Assembly: GCA_003342895.1 (NCBI GenBank)
Contig: PTFA01000337.1
Coordinates: 434,001-498,000 of the forward strand
Origin: Casuarius casuarius
Lineage: Eukaryota; Chordata; Aves; Casuariiformes; Casuariidae
Reading direction: 5' to 3'
Length of the DNA: 64,000 nucleotides
Shown: positions 48,400 to 61,060 of the stretch, piece after piece
How positions within the stretch are numbered: the stretch's first letter is position 1
Layout of the letters: each line of letters starts with the position of its first letter
The notes under the pieces: generated by a model
What the model was told of the DNA's origin: nothing
Database searches by the model: none
Seen by the model: the letters and a program-made list of their open reading frames with translations, nothing else
Translations under genes and position numbers: made by a program

Positions 48400-50943
48400 G
48401 TGTAACTGAGATCACTTGTGCCCACTCTGTTGATGAAGCTGGTGTGGAAATTCTGTTGAATTATCAGCATTCCTCAGATTCCATTTTCCTAGTGGTAGAT
48501 GTCATTTGCAGACAGGTAAACACTTAAAACGTGTATTTGCACTGGAATTTCTCTGGGAAAAGTGTGCAAGGTAAATATGCAGTAGAACACAACAGTCCTA
48601 TGATCTAGTGAAGGAGGAAAAGTTGATGTTCACCAGGGGAAAAGGTGTGTTGGAGGAGGGGGAGCCTGTGTAGTTCTTAATGCTCAGCCCAGAGCTTCAG
48701 TGAGCACCTTCTGCATATACTATTGCACAGGTGTGATTTTTTTCTGTCAATTTATGATTCGGTTATACAGGGGGTTTTATTGTGTGAAAGACAGGCAAAG
48801 ACAGCAAATTCTCTCCCTGAGACTTGTTTCCTGGACATACAGTGAACAGTAAAGTTGTAAAAGGAAGGGAGGGACTAAATATACTCCCTTGCAGACTTGC
48901 CAGATGCTCTTAGAGCAGCTTGGAGGTTGTCCGACTAGTCACGTGTCCCTAGAAAAATAGAGGTTTTAAACAAGTTGTAAGCAGGTTCTGACACAAGTTT
49001 TGTTTAAAAGGTTGAGAAAGCAAGACAGAAAACTTTACCTTTAATGGCCTCAGTGATGGAGAAAAGTTTAAAAAATGTTAAGTCTGCTTGTCCTGTTGCA
49101 GCAGAGCCCAGATGACTGTCTTGTAGCTTCTCAGCTAACTCGATAGCAACTTTCAAGTTTGAATGAAGTCCTTTTGGCCCTAAGGAAAAACTTAGATATC
49201 CCACAGCTTTCTTGAGAGTTTTAAAGTATGTTTTAGAAAGCAAAAAAGGGAGAATTAACTATAGAAAAATAACTACAATGTGTGTATTCTCTGCAGTTTT
49301 TCTGATTGAAATAGGAATGGATGGCTAGCAACTGTGCAGACTTTACTAGGAGTAGGTTTGCCATATAGCTATTTAAACACCTCTAAAGTATCTTAATGGT
49401 CTAATGAGAGATAAGTAGAAAGTCTGTGAATAAGATTTTTTTTAAAAAAATGCGTCTTTTAAACTGCACCAATGAAGTGAGGAGGTACAAGTTGCAATTG
49501 TTTCAATATTGCTTTTACTTGAACAGGGCAGGAGAAAGTAGATTTAGAGAAATCTATATTGCTTATGATAAAATTTTTTAGAAGCTACATCTCATTAAAA
49601 AAACCTGAGTGCTTATTCTTGCCATTTCTAGGAGAGTACAAAGTAGATACTAATAAATATTCTCTATTTATTGAAAAGTAACAAATCATTGGCTAGTAAG
49701 TAATAAATTTGAAACATGGGCCCTGAATATGTTATAAAAGTGCATTTCTTCTTTTAGCCATCAAGTATGTCAAAAAAGGTTAGCTGCCTTTTCCTTGTTG
49801 CATGTCAGCCCTCTTAGGTTGATTTCCCCCTGCCCCCCGCTGCATACTGGCACTGATTTGCTGTTCTTCCCTGCCATATACCTCCCCATTTTCCAGTTCC
49901 AGTCTAGATAGTTGAGCACTGCTGCTCTAGAAGTTACTCCTGTCTCATCTGCCATATTCCTGTATGTCCTGGCATAAAGATAAGAATCTGCTGTTCTTGC
50001 AGGTATTGTCTTGCATATTAAAAACCCAAGTGCTGGTATCTGTTTCTTCTTCTTTCTTCTACTAGCTGTCCCTACTAGCTGCTTTTTATTCTCAGCAGAT
50101 GTCAAAACATTTTTGCTAAACCTTTATATAGCTGCCCCTCTGACAATATATTTTCTTCAGTTTGAGTTCTTGTGGGATCTTGTACAACATTTGGATACAG
50201 TTGTTTTCATTCTTTCCTGTTGCCACAGCCTCCTTTCCCCTCTATGCATGTAGCCTGTTTGCCATTTCTTTTTTTCCCTATACTAGAATCTGATCTTGAT
50301 TGCTTTCAGTGTTATCCTTGACCATGCAGGACTGACCTACTGTGACTGGAAAATCAATCATTCTTCCCTNGACTGTGCCACCAATGTTTGTATTTGAAAT
50401 GTCCTGTGCTCAGTTTATCTGTCTGAAGGGTTTTGAAGTAAAATGCTTGTTTGTTCTACTCAGGTAGGACGCTACATAAATAAAACATGACCTTCATTTT
50501 AGTACATTTCTAGAGCTTGGGATTTGGGAGATGTAATGATTAAGTTATTCTGGTGAAAGGGGAGGGGAAGTTAAGAGTTTTGTGAGAGTGCGGACATAGG
50601 TAAGGATACAGGCGAATCTTTTGTGGGAAGGTGGACAGTCCTGAAGCTTGAAAGTTTTCTGCAGCTTAGGGATGTGTTGGGAACCTCTAAGCTGTATGTT
50701 AAAAAGTATTTTCTGTTCCTGGGTTGGAAAGTAAAAGTGTAATGGGATTATTAACAGAATTTGGTTCAGCTGGGGAAGGAGCTGACTTGGTTCCTGTGCT
50801 ATCTTGCAAGCTTGAATTTAAACACACACCTGCTACTTTACCCTAAGCCTATGAGCTGCTTGTCCTCCTGGTCTGTATGTTTTGAGGCAAGATTTTTCAG
50901 TGCTGTATGGGCATGAACGTTTCCTAAACTCAGAAGAAAGGAT

Positions 50944-50979
<36 letters not shown>

Positions 50980-52900
50980 AACTAGAACTGTTTGGAGACT
51001 GATGGTCCTTCTAGCTACTCTCTACAGCACTGTGGGGATCCAGCTGATACATGACTAACACTTGAGCCAAATGTTAGAGGGGAAAAAAAAATTAAGATGC
51101 TCTGTCTGCTACAACTGCTGGGATGTTCTCCTGTGGATTGAGATTAAAAAGGCCAGTTCCCCAAGGTCTGGGGCTGGAGCTTGGTACTCCAGGCTTGGTA
51201 CTTCAGGCCTCTTAAAAAGGCCATGAAAGAGGAAAGGGGGAGACTTGGAAGGGATCTGAATTTTGAGTAGAGATTAGAGCAAGGATTTTTATTGCTCTTA
51301 TGATGAGGACTCTGCAACATAGTTAGAATCAACATAGTCTGAGCATAGTTAAATACCTTTTGAGAGATGAGTGAACAGAAAGATTTTTAGGGGTAGGAAG
51401 CAACATTGATGTTATTCTAGTGTTAGTGCCTTATGTCTTGAACAACACATTTACACCGCTAAATGGAGCCTGCCAGAATCATGGTTTAAAATGAGTTCAG
51501 CCACTGAATTTTTAAAATGTAAATGTATGGAGCTTTGTGCTGCTTTGTTGCCTGCTTGCTACAAAAGAAATTATGCAGTTGCAACTGAATGCCTCTCCTA
51601 AAACTGAAGATTATTTTTCCCCATAAATTATTTTCTATTTTACCAGTACTCAGTGTAGATCGCTTAAACAGTAGTGGAGGTAAAAGATAAATCCAAAATT
51701 GTAGTAGAGATGGTAACAGAAAGGCTAAGAAATTGTTCTCTTAGCATTGAACAGCTGTATTTTGAGGTAGGAATAAGACTTTTTCCAAAATGTTTTTCAG
51801 TCCTGGGGAGAGATACTTAGGAATGACATAATTCTGATGTTAAGTGTAGAATCTGCATTAAAAAAAAAAAAAAAAATTAACAAAACACCTCTTTAAAGCA
51901 ACGGTGACCTTTGGATACCTATGCATTGTGGTAGTGGTATAAGGCAAATGAGCCAGCAGGGACCCAACTGTGTGTGAGAGCACTGAAGAAGGTGATAAGC
52001 CAGAGAGGGCAGAATGCTCTCATGGCTGTCTTCATGGACTCGTGCACAGTCATACATCACATAGTAAGGAAATCCAACAGACTATAATCCTTAAGGAACC
52101 CACTTAAATCTTTGTTGCAAACACAAGTATTTCAGAACAGAGGTATCACAGGGATGTAAAAGATCACTAATACACTCCTGTAAGCATCTGTATATATCGC
52201 CCTCTTGAATGCCAGTTATTCCTGCTCCCTTGTAGTTTACTACTAACTTCCTTGTTCCCAACAGCTGCAAAGCAACGCATGAGCGCTGTCGGGCTTTGCA
52301 GTANGCCTTCTGCTCTGCGCTGCACAGGGGAATGTCATACTTGCTTTGCTGCAGGGGAAAACAGGAGGACAGTGAAGCTTAAATGTCTAGAGGTATTGTT
52401 GAAAGCCTGTGTGGAGCCAGACTAACTGGATTATCATCTCCATGTCATGTTGCCCTCCTGAGATCTGTGCATAGATATCAAGTTTTGGACATGGAGAATT
52501 TGTGCTTTAATGGCCACAGTATATCTCNGAGTACATACTGAGACTGCGTGACTCAGCTATGTTAAAAAGGCTTTCTGGATTTTTCTAAAATGCTGGGAAG
52601 ACTGATACCCTCCTGGGAGTGCAGAAATAAAAGCCTACAGGTCTCCAGAAGCTTGTGCTGGGTTAAGGATGACGCCACTTGATTCTGCTGATGCACAGTG
52701 TGGGTGAGGCAGAAGGGGCGGCTGTGGCTCTGCAGACAGCACGGAGCCTTTTCTTTTGCTGAGTGCTTCCACTTGAAGCCATAATTAGGTTTTCTCTATC
52801 CAATTCTGTTCTCAGGGTACTGATAGCTCCTTACGCCCCCATACAGTTCCTCCTCCCGCTTTGTGTGTGCCTGTGTGGTATCCCCACCGGGAAACCAAAT
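48400..52900. other. EBAG9-SYBU tail-to-tail intergenic region
   Basis: About 4.5 kb between the two converging genes. No gene is recognised; the longest frame (111 codons, minus, 49770-50105) resembles nothing known. It contains a 30-base T run (50947-50976) and an A run near 51860-51876. Confidence 0.6.
50947..50976. repeat. T30 homopolymer
   Basis: An unbroken run of 30 T in the EBAG9-SYBU interval. Confidence 0.9.
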
Positions 52901-53925
52901 ATTCTTTTTATTGCTTTTGCTACAATAAAATACTCTCCCACGTTTTTAACATGCTTACTGTATTTGTGATTATAAAGGTAATTTACAATAAAGCAATTAA
53001 ATAACCAATAAGTTAATACACAATACATTTATACAGAGTATTTCACAGGGCTCGAATGACTATCAGGTTCCAATACATTTAAGACCTTAAAACAACATTA
53101 ATATTCAAAGTGTATCAACATCCACATTTATCATTGTAACAAGATTCAAGACTCCCAACAACTTACATTTTTGGTTACAGTCCCCTTATACGCACAAGAC
53201 CGGTGGAATGCTCGAGCAATTGTGTAATTTAAAAGAGCACTACACGAGACAGGCATAAACTATGTGCTGGAAGCTGCCTTGGAAATATGAATTTTCTAAA
53301 TTGAATTGACAATTCAGACTACAAATGGAAAGCGCTAGCATGCTTTCAAGAGTACATGTGTGATACACTTAGTGGAAACAAGTCTCCATGTCACTTAACA
53401 CTGTAGTTTCACAAATGTTTTAGGTTAGTGCTGCCNACGGAAAGTTCCCACCCTCTGTGGCCATTCGTTCCTTTATGCACCCTTGAGCCAGCGTAGGGCC
53501 TTTGTACGCTTGCTCAGTGAAACAGCCAGGGAAACTGATTGACCTTTAAAACTAATTCAGCAAACAAGCACAAAAAAGTGCTGGCGGTAATTCTCCGTCA
53601 TTTCCCTGATCACTTCTCACTGTGCAGATGTGGTGGAACATGGAAGACACCAGCACAGGGGAGGGACCCGTGGCTGGGAACAGGCAGGACTATTTCTGTA
53701 GGCAGCAGTACTAGCCTGTGCCAGTTAAAAACATCTTGTGGAGCTACAGGGTTCAGCTTCTCTGTTTTGAAACAAGGAACATGTTTCGAACCAATTTATA
53801 GTGCAAATCAAATAGTCAAGAGCAAAATAATGGATTCTGCCATAAAATACAATATCTTTTTATGATCTATCTCAACCTTCTTTCCCTCTGCCTCAGCCAA
53901 TTGGTGCCTGGTAATAGAGTGGGAT
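52900..53925 (-). other. SYBU: SYBU 3'-UTR (presumed)
   Basis: Sequence between the SYBU stop codon and the candidate AATAAA on the minus strand. The extent is uncertain. No other gene is seen in it. Confidence 0.45.
52907..52912 (-). terminator. SYBU: Candidate SYBU polyadenylation signal
   Basis: The plus strand reads TTTATT, that is AATAAA on the minus strand, about 1.0 kb past the SYBU stop codon. It is plausible as the SYBU 3' end; use of this site is not shown by sequence. Confidence 0.4.
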
Positions 53926-55039
53926 TTAGGTTTTGATATTGAAAGGTGTACGACGTAAAGAGTGCAGGGCCACCAAGCAGCAGCCACGAAGCAATGCTCC
54001 GATATTATAAACGGGATCTGTTCCTCCTCTCTGAGTACTGAATGCCCACATGATAGTTGGTACAACAGGGGCTGCTACAGCTAGAAGATCTACAAGGAGA
54101 TTGCTACTCCAGTATCTCTTCACAATTCCTGTCTGAGAGAAAGTATTGACATACCCAAAAGCTTCATCATGAGGGTCTGTAAAATCAAGTTCTTTCATGA
54201 AACGGTTTTCATTAACTCCGCAATCCACTTTGCTGCATGGAGACTCCATAGGAGACAAAAGAATGGCAGAGTTTGGATCACTTGGAGTTAAGTCTACTAC
54301 TACACCAGAATCACTGAAGCATCCAGAAGGAATTTCATCCAATTCCTTTAGTATAGAAGGTGGGCTTAAAGGACTGCTATCTTGAGATCTGAATATGCTT
54401 TGAATGAGCTGCTCCACATCAGGGCTATATGGCACCACATCAGTCTGGATGGCCTGTTCCACCACCATGTTGTTGCTGCTTTCCTCCTCTTCTGGGGAAG
54501 ACATTAGTTTTTCATCAGGAACATTTTCAAATCCCTCTTGATTCACAGCAGAACTGAAGAGAGCTGGATCACCCAAGTCAGAAGTTGTGGTGGTCAAACT
54601 CTCTTCAAACGAGTCAGTCCCGTTAGCTGTGTCTTCACTAAGAAGCAGCCCACTATCTGCCATCTCCTCCAGCGCTTGGTCCTCTGCGACTAGGCTGTCT
54701 GACATTTTGGAATACAACGCTAACGACTTCCCTGGTGAGCCACACATGTACTCCAGACACTGCTCATCCCTCAGAGAGCCATTCTGCGCCATCTCCATGC
54801 TCTGAAGCAAAGACTCCAGTTTCTTGTTTTGAATGTTTATGTCTATGAAATATTTCTGAATGCCTTTGTCTTTCTCAGCCAAGCTGTTTTTCATGGTTTC
54901 AATAACCTGCTTGAGTTGTTTAATTTCCTTTCTTGCTTCCTTTAAGGCCAGCTGCGCCTCCACACGATGACACTCTTCTTCAATCCAGTCTTCCCTCATG
55001 CGTCCCAGCTGAGCCTTGAGCTCTTCTATTTCTGTTTCC
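53926..55039 (-). CDS. SYBU: SYBU last coding exon (coiled coil and membrane anchor)
   Basis: Minus-strand acceptor TTTTGCTACAG lies just above 55039; the stop TAA is at 53928-53926. It encodes 370 residues: a coiled coil (ETEIEELKAQLGRMREDW onward, about 90 residues), an acidic Ser/Glu-rich linker with DVVPYSPDVEQLIQSIF and VVDLTPSDPNSAILLSP, and the transmembrane segment LLVDLLAVAAPVVPTIMW about 50 residues from the end. The coiled coil and C-terminus are strongly conserved; the linker looks much more diverged from human. Confidence 0.96.
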
Positions 55040-58000
55040 CTGTAGCAAAACAAAAATGTTGTAACACTTCTGCTTGGGCGTCAATTAAAGAGTCAAAGAG
55101 AAGGTCCCCTGAGCCGGAATGGCTGCGCTGCAGAGCTGCTCCAAGGAGGAGGCAAATTCCTCTATGCACCATTTAGTGCCACTTCAGAGAGAATTGGCAG
55201 AGGTGTAAGGAGGCTGCCAAGACAAGCTGGTTAACTGCTCTCTGGAGTCCCTGACCGCCCCACTCAAGCAGCACATGCCTGCTTTCCACGTAGGCAGCTC
55301 TGCATGGAGCAAGAGGCTGCTGCCTTGGCTTGCAGGCAAGTGGGAAGCTACAGCTCCTAAGTGAGATCCAGCCCTTACGAACGCGGAGGTCAGGCTATCC
55401 TGAGCCAGACACGGGGCCCCTGGGGGTCCCAAGAGTCTGCACTGGGATTCTGTTCAAATGCCTCTTTTTGCCTGATTGGGGTTCTGTGTGATGGAGACCC
55501 AAGCCTCAATCTGCACTTTTTAATTAAAGAAACTACATGTGTTGCTGTGTAATGCACATTGTCACTCCTTTGCTCAGCATCAGTACAAAGGTATGCTGTG
55601 CAAATTTCAACCTAAGCAACAAAAACACAGGCAGGCACATGGGTTTGTGTAAGAGCTTTTCTTTCATTAGGGAAACCTCACTGACTGAGGTGGAACAGAA
55701 GACTGAGGTGATACATATTTGCAGGCATGAACTGTCTTCTGTATAAAAGGTCCTGATGCTAAATCAAACTGATAAGAAATGTCCTCTTGAAATATTATTC
55801 TATTAGGCAAGTTCAAAGAAAGGAAATGAACCGATCATATTCATCAAATTTATAACTAAACTGAATAGTACATATTCACTGAACAGGCTATGAAACCTGA
55901 AATGCCTGAAAACAACTTAATCAGACTGACCATATTTTAAATTCCTTAGTTAAAACTTCTGTGAGATGAAGAAATGAAAATATTCAGGATTATCCCTCAA
56001 ATCATTCTGAATAAATCTGATCCCTTCTTTATAACTCTGATTTCAGAAATGAAATGTACCTTTCTTGAAGTTTGCTCTCAGATTCCTTCAACTTTGTTTT
56101 TAAATGTCGTACTGTAACTTCTTTCTGCTGCAGAGGAGTCAAATACTGCTCTGGATTTGGTGGCTTAATGCCATGATTCTCACCACAAGACGTGTATCTC
56201 CCTGATCGCCTGAAAATTAAAAAAAAAAAAAAAAAAACCAACCACCACGTAACATCACTCCTACAGTTCTTTAGTTTTGGCAGAAAGAAAGATATCACAT
56301 TGACTGATACAAAGCTGAGTTTACACTTGATTCATTTTGAGCTTCTCTCAGCGTCAGCACAAGTGACTCAGCCTGGCAAATCAAAGCACTCGAGGAAACT
56401 GCTGATTTGTGGCTACAGTAAAAAATTTACTATTTATTGTACTTGGTTTCAGTGCAATTACATCAAATGAGATATTTGACTTTAAAATACCTAAACATCC
56501 TCTCATCTAAAATGGGTGGAGTTTTCAACAGCAGACAGCAAGGACACTCGCAAAGGCACTCTTACTTACTTACTAAGTTAGTGTAACAATTCAGTTTAGA
56601 TCCATGTATGAAATATGAAGTCAAGCACAGTGAAAGTAGTTTCATGCTATCTATCTTTAGATGTATATCTGGCATACCTGACAGTGACTTGCCTGAGGGA
56701 CAAAACAAGAGAGAGAAACAGCAGCAGAATGGAAGCCACATCCAGGTGGCAATTCAGTCTCTGTGATACGTGAGACCTCCTATGGAGGTATCTGTTTTCT
56801 GTACATGAAACTGCATTCTTTAGGTAGGTGCCTAAGGCTAAGCAAGGTGAATTTTTGCATGAGTGTATACTCATGCAAACCCTACTACATCCAAAACTCT
56901 CTGAAGCAAAATGGAGCCTTTTATATGAAAGAGCCACTAAAGCCACATGAGAATTGATGGTATGAAACCACATGAAAGACACTGCCTTGGAGTGAAAACC
57001 AACTACAGGAGACCTTTGACTAAAAGTAGCACTGAGTTTTACAGTGCTGAAACAATCAAGCTTTCACACTAGGAGAAAAACATGGGATGGAGCAACTTGC
57101 TGACTGTCCAACAACCAATATGAAAAGTCACACCTAGGTTCAGGAGCAAGATGGCTTGCTCCCCAGTCCAGAGAGCTGATTCCACATTTGAGGGTGGAGA
57201 AGGTAAGTCAGTGCACCGGATACTGGGAGGATGAAATAAACACTTGCCTCATTACTGGGCTGCTATCACTTCCTTTGTATGAGCCTGAGTTACTGCTACT
57301 GGCTGAAGAAGCTCCATAATTCTGATGGATATTAACAGGACTCAGCTGATTTCTGCACAGTGTTGACAAAAGGTCCTTTTCACGGGAAGTAGGTGGACTG
57401 CCTCCAGACTTGTAGGATGAGGATCCATTATTCCGACCATAAGAGCCACGACTGGAGGGGGGACCAAAATGGTTAAAGCATATTAGATAATCCTCATCAC
57501 ACAACCCATTGTGTGTCTTATTTTAAACACAACTTTGTCTATCTGTCTAAAACAGATAAATAACAGTGAGTGCCTGGGAAGAAAGAAAGTCTTGCTGTCC
57601 TCAGCCACTGCACATTCTTTCATTGACTGTGAGGGTCTTAGTTTGAATTATGTGATCCAGGGAAACCTCTGGCATTTTCACATTTCTCTGTTTATAGTAC
57701 AGTTTCCAGTGATTCCATCAGATCATCCATGTTCTCTGAACCTCTGACTCCTTTAAGTAACTAGAGGACTGCAATCTTGACTAGTTCCAAAAGACTCACA
57801 TTTCAGCTTTTCCCTGCCAGGCCTGCAGAGAGATGCCTACCCTTGGAGGCTGAAGGAGGTTCTTGTAAGAATGCTTTCACAATCCTCAGCAAGCAGCTTG
57901 AGGGATCACAGTGTGCAGCGGAAACAGATTTTGTTTGAGCCACTGTTCTTTTGTGCCTTTGGCATACTGGGTGCTTCAGCTGTCATTGTCAGCTATTCAT

Positions 58001-59978
58001 TTTCTTAGATATAGTTTGAACCCTACTGAGAGAAGGCTGAAATGGTATTAAAATAGACAAAGAAAAGCACAGCTCTTTTCTTTCTTCCAATTTCTCTCAT
58101 ACATATCTACCTTTCTTTTCCCAATATTTATTAAATAATCTGATTGTTAATTGTGTGTGGTTGAAAGCAATTCGTATCTGAACTGTTCAATGGCTGCCCA
58201 AGAGCTGTGGCACTCTGAAAACAGCTTTTAGAGGTGCATTTTTATTTTGTTCAGTTAATTTGCTTTCCTACTGTGCCTCTACTTTCATTCTCTCTCATGG
58301 AATTTGTTGTTCTAAACTGTAATAAAGGAAAAAGGGCAGGTTTCAAAAAATATGGAAAAAGGCAAATCCAGCCAGCGAAGGAGAAGGATAGAACATAAAA
58401 AATAAAATACCATAGAATTACGAAGCAAAATCTCGTCTTAAAATTGTCTGAACTGGTTTCCTCCCTTCTCTGAAAATGGAACACTTTATAAGGAACAGAT
58501 GGTTGAGTGGCTACGCTGCAAACCTTCATCACAGTGCTGTGGTTTGGGGGATTTCATAATTATTTTACAATAAAGTGCAGGACTGTGGTTTGTGACAATA
58601 CTGAAATGTTTCATAGTGAGTTAAGTCAAACAGTTAAAATGAATGTATTACAAAGGAGACATCTCTTCATTTTGTACAGTACAGCATCAATTTTTGTGTA
58701 AGGCAGAATCTGCACATAATGTAATAACAGCAATGCATTTGGAGAAGCACTATTACAGAGGACTTCTAGCCAATTAAGTAGGGCAGTATGGTCTAATTTA
58801 AAGCTATATTTAAACACAACAATATATGCAATTACATATTCTCTTACTGAAAAAGTAAAGGTCATTTTAGGACTTCATATTATATTTAGTGCTGCTTTTT
58901 TCACAGCCAGTACTTTACTAGTTAGATTTATTCTAGAGAGAGCCTAACTACTGTTTATTTTTCTAACAGTCTCATGACACGGATAGGAAACTCTTCATTA
59001 AGCATCATTCTGCTGATCCCTGTACACTGGGGCACATTGTGATCTTGGAGAAGCCTGTGTGCCTTGAGCATATGGGTATCCTGCTGTCCTTCCCCTGCTG
59101 CCTGCCAGCTCCACTCCTGTGATTGCACAAAGGGCAGGAAACAAATCTTTCAGTCTGAACTCTTTCCACCCACTCAGAAACTGCAATCAGCAGGGATTGC
59201 GTGGGCAGAGCACAACGTGCACTGCTCTATCCAAACTCCCCAGTATTCAGAAGCAGTTCACATGTGATATGGAAAAAACTTACAGAAATCTTTTATGAAA
59301 TGTTCATTTAGATAGATGACTGTGATTTTTTTTTTAATTGTGTATAGGTTACTCATATAAAGGTTAGACACAGGTGCTTTAGAAATGAGCATTTAGGGAA
59401 AATTATCAGCTTCTTCCTACGAAAAATAAGCTCATGACCCGTAAAGGTGCATGCTGAGCTGACAATTTACCACAGAAAAAAAACAGTGATATGACCAGAA
59501 GGTTAAGGTTAATCGGTTAGAAGCACTGCTGTTAACTAACATATATCCAGCCATCTCCCCCTCTATTCCAGCCAGTGCCTTTTTTACCTTACCTGATCGA
59601 ATCACAAATGCTCGTTATGAATAAGTAACAAAAAAGTGCCAGTTAGCTGATCTTATGGCATATTGACAATTTTTGTTGTCCAAATACAGCATTTTTGTTC
59701 TCTCTCATATCACAATTCTGATTGATGTAAGTACTGCCAGAGAGCACACTGTAATCCAAATTGTTTTAAAACTCACAGTAGTGATATTATATATATTAGC
59801 TGCAAGGCATTACAGAGTAGTCTCTCTCTGCACTAAGCAACCCTTGAAATATATAGCACAAATTGCTTTGCTTACTTGCGAGAAAAAGAAGATCTTTTGC
59901 TTCCAGCAGCAGACATATGGACTTCAGGAGCTGAAATACTGCCTGTGCTGCTTGAAGAGCTAAAATCAGCTTCGCTCC
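53926..59978 (-). CDS. SYBU: SYBU (syntabulin), 3' portion, 4 coding exons
   Basis: Syntabulin links kinesin-1 (KIF5) to syntaxin-1-bearing vesicles and mitochondria and drives their anterograde axonal transport. Exons in coding order are 59978-59876, 57451-57248, 56209-56060 and 55039-53926. The lengths 103+204+150+1114 nt encode about 522 residues in one continuous frame. The product runs from a Ser-rich region (SEADFSSSSSTGSISAPEVH) through a Ser/Gly-rich segment and GENHGIKPPNPEQYLTPLQQ into a long coiled coil (REDWIEEECHRVEAQLALKE, KDKGIQKYFIDINIQNKKLE). An acidic linker follows, then a C-terminal membrane segment (LLVDLLAVAAPVVPTIMWAF), and the end is SLRRTPFNIKT. The order and ends match vertebrate syntabulin. 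The N-terminal part (roughly 140 residues in human) lies beyond the right edge. The intron between the second and third exons uses a GC donor. Confidence 0.96.
56060..56209 (-). CDS. SYBU: SYBU exon encoding the GENHG...LTPLQQ segment
   Basis: Minus-strand acceptor TTAATTTTCAG just above 56209, preceded by a run of 19 T (plus-strand A run 56219-56237). It encodes RSGRYTSCGENHGIKPPNPE through HLKTKLKESESKLQER. The donor is AAAG|GTACAT just below 56060. It keeps frame with both neighbours. Confidence 0.95.
57248..57451 (-). CDS. SYBU: SYBU exon, Ser/Gly-rich region
   Basis: Minus-strand acceptor CCCCTCCAG above 57451. It encodes RGSYGRNNGSSSYKSGGSPP through CRNQLSPVNIHQNYG and SYKGSDSSPVM. The only frame-consistent exon end is ATGAG|GCAAGT, so the donor is GC and not GT. 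Reading straight on adds QVF..., which is not conserved. Confidence 0.92.
59876..59978 (-). CDS. SYBU: SYBU exon, Ser-rich region (5'-most exon in window)
   Basis: Minus-strand acceptor TTTCCTTTCCAG above 59978, donor CGCAA|GTAAGC below 59876. It encodes SEADFSSSSSTGSISAPEVH and MSAAGSKRSSFSR, with a split Asn codon joining the next exon. It is short, with no long open frame of its own. The match to vertebrate syntabulin is close. Confidence 0.93.
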
Positions 59979-60430
59979 CTGGAAAGGAAAAGGAAAGGGT
60001 AAAACACGATGGAAATTTTAACTCGAAGACTGTTTTCAGAATAACAATGAATCACAAGCATCCTTCCTTTGTCTGTCTTGTGTGAATTTTAAAAGTTGCA
60101 TGAATTTTCAAACATCCCTGAGGACAAGCACTGGACATGTTCCAGATTTTCAACAATTCCTCAGAACTGGCAATTCAACGAGAGTAGAAAAAAAAAATTG
60201 GACAGAAACTTATTCTACAGAAACCATTTTAGAAGTAGGCTAAAAGCATTAGTTATGACAACCTGTTTGCTTTCTCACAGTTATCAATATACGAATGAGG
60301 CTGCTGATAGGGGTCCTTCAAAAGCACAGTGATTAAGAACATAGAGTTGTTACTGCATTTCTCTTTTTTTAAACCACTGGGAAGTACCACTTACTGGGGA
60401 GAAAGCTTGTTCTTTTTTGCTTTCTGAGAT

Positions 60431-60525
60431 GATATATATGTATATAGGTTACTAGAGTAAATATAGGTATATATATTTATATATGTGTGTATATATGTGT
60501 GTATATATGTGTGTATATATGTATT
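60431..60525. repeat. TA/TG-rich microsatellite
   Basis: Alternating TA and TG units. At 60481-60523 a 12-base unit, ATATGTGTGTAT, is repeated about 3.5 times. Confidence 0.9.
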
Positions 60526-60924
60526 TAGATTTTCATGTGGCACAGAAGCATAGTAAGACAGTTCTAATAGATTTTAAATAATCCAATAACAATGCGTGGC
60601 TCTCAAGCGCTTCTTGAGTGTTAAGCCATACTATCTGATTACTGACTGTCTATGGATTACAGCTTTTATTTTCCAGGCTCTGTTATATACACAAAAAATG
60701 CATTCCCTTTGCTGAGGCCAGAAAGTCTTATCATCTGGAAAAAAAAACCCTGAAGAAGTTAGCTTTTTTAAATCTCATTTTGTCACTCAAATGGCAAATT
60801 TTCCAAGCCATATCCACGTCTAATGCTGCAGAGTCACAATGACGGATAATAACGTTATTTCAGAGAATGGAAATAACTTTCTGACACACTTTAACAACAG
60901 CTGGTCAGCAGGAAGAAATATCAT

Positions 60925-61060
60925 GATTTACATAGCATCTTTCATTTGGGAATTTCAAGGCACCTTGCAGCCATTGACTATCCTAGCATCACCCAAATCA
61001 CGCCCAGAAGTTGGGGAGGGGATCTGCCCAAGACCATTGAGCACGTGCATGGTGCCCTGG
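60925..61060 (+). mobile_element. Possible ancient MIR/L3-like repeat fragment
   Basis: The segment ATTTACATAGCATCTTTCAT, followed by AATTTCAAGGCACCTTGCAGCC, resembles the ATAGCGCCTTTCAT...CAAAGCGCTTTAC motif of very old amniote repeats. GATCTGCCCAAGACCA follows further on. It is too diverged to classify firmly. Confidence 0.35.

Noticed and set aside
49770..50105. 111-codon minus-strand frame in the EBAG9-SYBU interval
   Set aside because: No recognised family and no polyA signal or promoter. Not enough to call a gene.
57208..57247. Extension of the SYBU exon past ATGAG (QVFISSSQYPVH)
   Set aside because: This tail is intron read-through. The next exon continues the conserved protein only if the exon ends at 57248.
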